10,365 nt of DNA from Bacteroidales bacterium (lineage in GTDB: Bacteria; Bacteroidota; Bacteroidia; Bacteroidales; UBA12077), in contig DAOVYZ010000065.1 of NCBI GenBank assembly GCA_030635365.1, forward strand, positions 1 to 10,365, in the 5' to 3' direction. Within the stretch, counting starts at the first letter, position 1. Every line of letters starts with the position of its first letter. The position numbers were made by a program, and so were the translations under genes. Below are positions 5,998-10,365 of this stretch, one piece after another. The notes under the pieces are model-generated. The model did not search any database. It was not told where the DNA came from and saw only the letters and a list, made by a program, of their open reading frames with translations.

Positions 5998-8176
5998 AGC
6001 TTAATACATCTTTAAACTCAATATCTTGCGAAGCAAGTACAAATATCTTCCTGTTTAAATCTTTGGTATTCTCTTTCAGTTTTTCAAAATAGTCACCAAA
6101 ATCTTTGTCCGGAGTTTTTAAACCGAGCATAACCAAATCACTTGAAGAAGATTCCTTTTTTAGGATATCCCAAAAAATTTCACCTTTCGATACTAAGACT
6201 TTAGTACTAAAATTAACACGCATACCTGATAATAATTCTGCAAGGTTTTTTTGCGCTATATTTGCTGCATCATTCGTGGCAGCAACCATTTTGATATTTA
6301 TTTTAATATTAGGCCAATAAGGGCTATTATGCATTAAATACCCCAGAATCATCATTAAGCCTCCATTTCCTTTCAAACCTCCCCACCATATGTCAACCGA
6401 TTTCTTATTTCTGAAGTCATCTGAAACAAAATCCTGCATAATTATAACATTACGTTTTGATATATAGAAATGATTTATCATTTGGGCATATTCTTTTTTA
6501 TGGGCTAAGTCTTTAGATTCACCTAAAAGAACAGTATTTGGAACAAGAAGCCCTAACCCATAAGAATTTACCAGTTGAATTGCTCCCTGGAAAATGTGCT
6601 CAGCTCTGGTTACCCGGACTAAAGCTCTTATTTTCTTATTATTGAGATAATCTGTAATTTGTTTTTCAAAACTACTTATTTTTTCCTGAGATACTTTCTT
6701 GTCAGATAGGATGGTTGCTATTGTAAATAAACCCTTTTCCTGGGTAATGCCGTTGGCAAAATCAATTAAATGCCATCTTTTAGATAGTGAACCGGAAAGA
6801 ACTAGTATATTAGGCCTCCAGCTTTTTGGATTAGCTTCTTTTTCTAAACGAAGAAGTGCGTATCGAATAATTTGTAAAAGCATACCACTTCTTACATCAC
6901 CCCATGTGGCTTTTAAATTTCGCCTTCGAAGCCATGTGTAAATAATAGTTATAAATAAAATAGCAAAAATGGTTACCATTGGATTTATCAGAAACATTAC
7001 TGAAAAACAACCTATTGTTCCTAACAATGAAAAAACCCAATGAACTTTAAATTTTGGCCGAAACGAAGGGCTCTCAACAAATTTTTCAATTCCGGCCGTA
7101 ACGTTCAATACACCATAAGTAGTTAGAAAGAACATAGTTAAAATTGGAGCAATGGTGTTAAGGTTTCCAAGATATACTAAAATAAGTGTTAATATTATTG
7201 TAAAAATCGTTGCCCATCTTGGAATTTGTTCACTTCCTGAACCTTTTTCCAGAAATGAAAATTGGCGGGGTACTACCTGATCCTTAGTTAATGCTTGTAA
7301 AACACGTGGAGCACCTAACATACTCCCTACTGCACTCGAAAGTGTTGCTCCCCATACTCCCAGTAAAATTGCGCCACCCCAAAATGCAATTTTATACATA
7401 ATCATTGGATCTTGTTTTAAAGTAGAAGAATCAACCCATAAAGCCATAAAAATTGGGATTGTCATGTATATTAAATAACCAACTCCAACTGCTAAAAATG
7501 TGCCTCGGGGAATTGATTTAGAAGGGTTTTTTAAATCTCCCGACATATTTACACCTGCCATAATACCTGTAACTGCGGGAAAGAATACTGCAAATACTTT
7601 CCAGAACTCAGCGGTATTTCCGGTATTAATATTCCAGATATTGGATTGTACCTCTGTTAAAGGTTTACCTAGCAATAGTGAGAATAATGATAAGGCAATA
7701 ACTCCTAAAATAATAAATTGTAAACGAATGGCAGCTTTAGTTGAAAATAAAGAAATAGCCCCGAGAATTAAGGTTGTTATTATTCCTATTAATTTGATAT
7801 TTAAAAAAGGAAAAATAATTACTAAACTTTCTGAAAAACCAATAATATATAAAGCAATAGAAAAGGTTTGTGCCAGATATAATGGGATACCCACAGCCCC
7901 TCCAATTTCTAAGCCCAGGGACCTGCTTATCATGTAATAGGCGCCACCAGTTTTAACCGGGGCATTAGTTGCAATGGCAGCAATAGACAATGCAGTTAGA
8001 AATGTAATTGAAGTTGAAAGTGTTACGATAATTAATGTGCCAATAAGCCCTACATTGCCTACAACCCATCCAAATCGTAAATACATTATTACACCAAGAA
8101 TAGTAAGAATAGAAGGAGTAAAAACTCCACCAAATGTATTTAATCCACTGCTTGAGTTAGAAACTGATTTTTTGAT
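5996..8176 (-). CDS. cation-chloride cotransporter-like (SLC12/NKCC-type) permease, probable AUC start
   Basis: Inner-membrane secondary transporter of the APC superfamily, SLC12 branch, expected to move cations with chloride. Residue numbers count from the proposed ATC start at 8176 (726 residues). About twelve membrane segments span roughly 15-415. Family signatures are FGGVFTPSILTILGVIM (15-31), GGAYYMISRSLG (77-88), ALYIIGFSE (108-116, with the K+-site Tyr of NKCC1), FFPAVTGIMAGVNMSGDLKNP (198-218) and TLSSAVGSMLGAP (278-290). The Ser-Ser pair in the last matches the Na+ site of NKCCs; KCCs lack it. The cytosolic C-terminal domain has WRPNILVLSG (453-462), LLVPNTVLLG and DIWWGG (595-600), as in animal NKCC. 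The first ATG (8086) would remove 30 conserved residues, including half of the first membrane segment. No ATG, GTG or TTG occurs in frame between it and the stop at 8182-8180. It is the last gene of the nadC-yihY-pdxH operon. Ion specificity is inferred, not shown. Confidence 0.88.
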   Translation of the reverse strand: MKKSVSNSSSGLNTFGGVFTPSILTILGVIMYLRFGWVVGNVGLIGTLIIVTLSTSITFLTALSIAAIATNAPVKTGGAYYMISRSLGLEIGGAVGIPLYLAQTFSIALYIIGFSESLVIIFPFLNIKLIGIITTLILGAISLFSTKAAIRLQFIILGVIALSLFSLLLGKPLTEVQSNIWNINTGNTAEFWKVFAVFFPAVTGIMAGVNMSGDLKNPSKSIPRGTFLAVGVGYLIYMTIPIFMALWVDSSTLKQDPMIMYKIAFWGGAILLGVWGATLSSAVGSMLGAPRVLQALTKDQVVPRQFSFLEKGSGSEQIPRWATIFTIILTLILVYLGNLNTIAPILTMFFLTTYGVLNVTAGIEKFVESPSFRPKFKVHWVFSLLGTIGCFSVMFLINPMVTIFAILFITIIYTWLRRRNLKATWGDVRSGMLLQIIRYALLRLEKEANPKSWRPNILVLSGSLSKRWHLIDFANGITQEKGLFTIATILSDKKVSQEKISSFEKQITDYLNNKKIRALVRVTRAEHIFQGAIQLVNSYGLGLLVPNTVLLGESKDLAHKKEYAQMINHFYISKRNVIIMQDFVSDDFRNKKSVDIWWGGLKGNGGLMMILGYLMHNSPYWPNIKINIKMVAATNDAANIAQKNLAELLSGMRVNFSTKVLVSKGEIFWDILKKESSSSDLVMLGLKTPDKDFGDYFEKLKENTKDLNRKIFVLASQDIEFKDVLS
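8174..8176 (-). promoter_or_regulatory. putative non-canonical ATC (AUC) start codon
   Basis: Reading from here gives I(M)KKSVSNSSSGLNTFGG and then the conserved first membrane segment, in frame with the rest of the transporter. The position is 20 bp after the pdxH stop, matching the spacing elsewhere in the operon. A single base (C instead of G on the minus strand) separates it from ATG. No Shine-Dalgarno sequence is visible nearby. Confidence 0.5.
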
Positions 8177-8196
8177 AACTTAAATATTTTAATAAT

Positions 8197-8838
8197 TTAA
8201 GGAGCTAGTCTTCTAATTTTCCAATCATTATCATCAAGATAATATTCTATTCTATCGTGCAGGCGATTAGCACGTCCTTGCCAGAATTCAATTATATAAG
8301 GTGTTAAAATATATCCACCCCAATTATCAGGTCTGGTAGGGGCTGTACCGTCGAATTTTTTTATAAACTCAGCTTGTTTATCTTCAAGGAATTTTCGGCT
8401 TTCTATTTCTTGACTTTGGGGTGATGCCCATGCACCAATCCTTCTTTTAGCTGACCTCGTTAAATAATATTCCTCAGAAATTTCATTTGAAGTTTTCTCA
8501 ATTCTACCTTCAATACGTATTTGCCTTTCAAGTTCAGTCCAATAAAATAAAAGGCTTCCATAATGATTCTCAGAAATTTGATGCCCTTTTTTACTTTCAT
8601 AGTTTGTATAAAAAATAAAACCATCATTTTTAATTTCTTTTAAAAGCACCATGCGAGTTGAGGGCTGTAGGTTCTTACCCACAGTAGATAATACCATTGC
8701 AGTTGGCTCCTTTATACCTGAATTTATTGCAATATCCATCCAATTGCTGAATTGCTTAAACGGGTCAGGGTCAACATCTTTTTTCCCAAAAGGTTTTTCC
8801 CTATAACTGGTTCTAATCTTATAATATTTTTTATCCAT
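8197..8838 (-). CDS. pdxH: pyridoxine/pyridoxamine 5'-phosphate oxidase
   Basis: FMN-dependent cytosolic oxidase that converts pyridoxine 5'-phosphate or pyridoxamine 5'-phosphate to pyridoxal 5'-phosphate with oxygen, the last step of PLP synthesis and salvage. The 213-residue length is typical. Recognisable elements are EPTAMVLSTV (44-53), TRMVLLKEI (61-69) and ESKKGHQI (81-88) for FMN and phosphate contacts, WTELERQIRIEG (100-111), WASPQSQEI (137-145), then GYILTPYIIEFWQGRANRLHDR ending at 196, with Arg192 and His194 of the substrate-binding RxH, and the invariant RRLAP C-terminus (209-213). The N-terminal MDKKYYKIRTSY supports the ATG at 8838; no Shine-Dalgarno sequence is visible. It starts 17 bp after yihY and ends about 20 bp before the transporter. 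The gene is intact, with all the key motifs present. Confidence 0.97.
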   Translation of the reverse strand: MDKKYYKIRTSYREKPFGKKDVDPDPFKQFSNWMDIAINSGIKEPTAMVLSTVGKNLQPSTRMVLLKEIKNDGFIFYTNYESKKGHQISENHYGSLLFYWTELERQIRIEGRIEKTSNEISEEYYLTRSAKRRIGAWASPQSQEIESRKFLEDKQAEFIKKFDGTAPTRPDNWGGYILTPYIIEFWQGRANRLHDRIEYYLDDNDWKIRRLAP

Positions 8839-8855
8839 AGCAAGGTAGTATTAAG

Positions 8856-9788
8856 TTATTCCGGTGAATTTTCAATATGTGCATTATTAATACTGGCATT
8901 AAGTTCAAATCCCAGAATTAAAGCAAAAGAGTTAAAATAAATCCATAATAAAACAACCATAATAGTTCCAATGGAACCATATAATTTGTTGTATTGTCCA
9001 AAATTATTTACAAAATACGAAAATCCGAGCGAAGTTAAAAGAGCTAATATTGTTGCGAGTGTAGATCCGGCTGAAATAAATTTCCATTTTGTCTTTTTTG
9101 CAGGTGCAAAATAGTAAAGAAATGAAATGGAGAAAAAGAATAATGCTATGATGATAATCCATTTTGCCAAGGTTATCATGTAGTAGGTTATATTCATCTC
9201 CAATATTTTTAACTCTACCAGTTTAGTTAAAAAGAATTGCCCAAATGTTATTAATATTAACGAAGTTGCAATTAAAATAAATATTATAAATACCAGAAAT
9301 GTAGATATTATTCTTATGGCTGTCCAATTTCTTGTATCTATTGAATGGTAAGTATTATTAAAAGCCTGAATTAATGCATGGACAGCATTTGTAGAAAATA
9401 TCAAACTGGCAAAAGCACCAAATGAAAAAATACCAATCTTTTTAACTGTTACTACAGAAATTAGTGTTGATTCAAAAAACTGAAATGCATTCTGAGGCAG
9501 AAAATCTTTAATTAATTTAAGTAATTCTATTTGCAGGTTTTCTACGGGAATAAATGGAATTAGCGTAAAAATAAATAGCATGGTTGGAAAAATAGCTAAT
9601 GCAAAATTAAATGCTATTGCTGATGCCCTGGTTGCCAAATAACCATTTTTTGCCCCCGAAATAAAGAATTTTACAACATAATATACAGGAACTCTTTCAA
9701 ATCCTGGAATGGAGATATCTTTGGCCTTTGATTTGAACTTTAAAATAAGTTGCTTAAAAAAACTATGATTTTTCTTTTTGTGCGACAT
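8856..9788 (-). CDS. yihY: YihY/BrkB family inner-membrane protein
   Basis: Integral membrane protein of the YihY/BrkB family (old label 'ribonuclease BN', now considered wrong for this family); its molecular function is not established. The 310 residues hold a short basic cytosolic N-terminus and about six membrane segments near 57-81, 117-141, 160-186, 203-228, 237-260 and 271-297. Family marks are ASAIAFNFALAIFPTML (55-71), NAVHALIQAFNNTY (134-147, usual for the family) and the C-terminal LYGSIGTIMVVLLWIYFNS starting at 269, running into FALILGFELNASI. A Shine-Dalgarno-like TAAGG (9798-9794) lies 5 nt before the ATG at 9788, which supports this start and is stronger than for the other genes here. 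It sits 31 bp after nadC and 17 bp before pdxH, all on one strand, so co-transcription is very likely. The gene symbol is used as a family name. Confidence 0.92.
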   Translation of the reverse strand: MSHKKKNHSFFKQLILKFKSKAKDISIPGFERVPVYYVVKFFISGAKNGYLATRASAIAFNFALAIFPTMLFIFTLIPFIPVENLQIELLKLIKDFLPQNAFQFFESTLISVVTVKKIGIFSFGAFASLIFSTNAVHALIQAFNNTYHSIDTRNWTAIRIISTFLVFIIFILIATSLILITFGQFFLTKLVELKILEMNITYYMITLAKWIIIIALFFFSISFLYYFAPAKKTKWKFISAGSTLATILALLTSLGFSYFVNNFGQYNKLYGSIGTIMVVLLWIYFNSFALILGFELNASINNAHIENSPE

Positions 9789-9819
9789 TTGAACCTTAAA
9801 AACTGAACTTTCCTGTAAA

Positions 9820-10365
9820 TTAAATAGCTTTTAAGCTCATATCCAAACTTTTTATGTGATGAGTTAAAGCTCCAACAGAAATGTAATCAACACCACATTC
9901 GGCATAACCTCTTATTGTATCTAATGTTATACCTCCTGAGGATTCCGTTTCGTATTTCCCATTTATTAAACTTACTGCTTCTTTTGTATTTGTGTAATTA
10001 AAGTTGTCAAGTAAAATTCTATGAACACCTCCGGTTTTAACTATTTCTTTTACTTCTTGAAGATTTCGCGCTTCAACTTCAATTTTTATACTTTTATTCT
10101 TTTTCTCAAGATATTCAACTGCATTTTTGATAGCAAGTTCTATCCCTCCCGCAAAATCAACATGGTTATCTTTAAGCATTATCATATCATATAGCCCCAT
10201 TCTATGATTTTCGCCTCCACCAATTTTCACAGCAAGCTTTTCTAAAAAACGAATTCCGGGGGTTGTTTTTCTTGTATCAAGGATTTTGGCTTTTGTACCT
10301 TTAAGTTTATTAACATATTTCTTTGTATTAGTAGCTATGCCACTCATACGTTGCATAATATTTAA
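9820..10365 (-). CDS. nadC: nicotinate-nucleotide pyrophosphorylase (carboxylating), N-terminus beyond window
   Basis: Quinolinate phosphoribosyltransferase: converts quinolinate and PRPP to nicotinate mononucleotide, CO2 and pyrophosphate in de novo NAD synthesis, in the cytosol. The visible 181 codons are the C-terminal catalytic part. The frame stays open through the right edge, and LNIMQRMSGIAT is an internal conserved segment of NadC, so the ATG at 10356 is not the start; about 100 residues lie outside. Counting from that Met, the active-site motifs are GTKAKILDTRKTTPG (20-34), KIGGGENHRMGLYD (45-58), LKDNH (61-65), EVEARN (93-98), ILLDNF (114-119), SSGGI (139-143) and SVGALTH (160-166). 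These form the alpha/beta-barrel lysine, arginine, histidine and acidic set expected for the enzyme. First visible gene of the leftward operon; any promoter is outside the window. Confidence 0.96.
   Translation of the reverse strand, partial: LNIMQRMSGIATNTKKYVNKLKGTKAKILDTRKTTPGIRFLEKLAVKIGGGENHRMGLYDMIMLKDNHVDFAGGIELAIKNAVEYLEKKNKSIKIEVEARNLQEVKEIVKTGGVHRILLDNFNYTNTKEAVSLINGKYETESSGGITLDTIRGYAECGVDYISVGALTHHIKSLDMSLKAI

Noticed and set aside
7500..7937. Open frame of 145 codons on the plus strand inside the transporter gene
   Set aside because: It is antisense to a strongly conserved coding region, has no recognisable domain, and its composition follows the opposite-strand codons.
8171..8196. 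Frameshift in the A-run near the transporter start as an explanation for the missing start codon
   Set aside because: No ATG, GTG or TTG occurs in the other two frames between the pdxH stop and the A-run, so an indel would not restore a usual start; a single-base change at 8174 is simpler.
10354..10356. ATG that could be taken as the nadC start
   Set aside because: The frame continues upstream to the window edge as L-N-I, and LNIMQRMSGIAT is an internal conserved stretch of NadC; the gene is cut by the window, not short.

Overview
The window reads as chromosomal housekeeping DNA from a low-GC (visibly AT-rich) member of the Bacteroidota. The lines of evidence are a short exported DUF1573 protein, a bacteroidotal-style valyl-tRNA synthetase, a ~500-residue glutamine synthetase, mostly absent Shine-Dalgarno sequences, and one good match to the phylum's TAnnTTTG -7 promoter box. 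The genus cannot be fixed from the sequence alone. No mobile element, CRISPR array, tRNA or rRNA was seen.

Layout. (1) Left block, minus strand: a DUF1573 gene (1014-1433) followed 39 bp later by a PLP-dependent aminotransferase (974 down to the left edge, C-terminus outside the window). (2) A 263-bp AT-rich divergent intergenic region (1434-1696) with promoter candidates both ways. (3) Middle block, plus strand: valS (1697-4315), a 129-bp spacer with a 17-bp palindrome and a long imperfect hairpin, then a glutamine synthetase gene (4445-5950) ended by a clear hairpin terminator. (4) Right block, minus strand, reading leftward: nadC (5' end outside the window), yihY, pdxH, and a cation-chloride-cotransporter-like gene, separated by only 31, 17 and about 20 bp. 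This is almost certainly one operon, converging on the glutamine synthetase gene.

How the genes fit together. The right block pairs two cofactor enzymes (NadC for NAD, PdxH for pyridoxal phosphate) with two membrane proteins. Nothing in the sequence shows a direct biochemical link, so co-transcription looks like housekeeping grouping. valS and the glutamine synthetase gene share a strand, but the hairpin between them suggests separate transcripts.

The most interesting point is the start of the transporter. Its first ATG (8086) lies inside the conserved first membrane segment. Thirty further in-frame codons upstream encode the family's typical N-terminus, yet contain no ATG, GTG or TTG. An ATC at 8176-8174 sits exactly where a start codon is expected. 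This is either a non-canonical AUC start, a start-codon mutation, or a single-base sequence error. The transporter resembles animal NKCC proteins along its whole length, including the Ser-Ser pair of the Na+ site, which is unusual enough to check. No wholly new multi-gene system was found.
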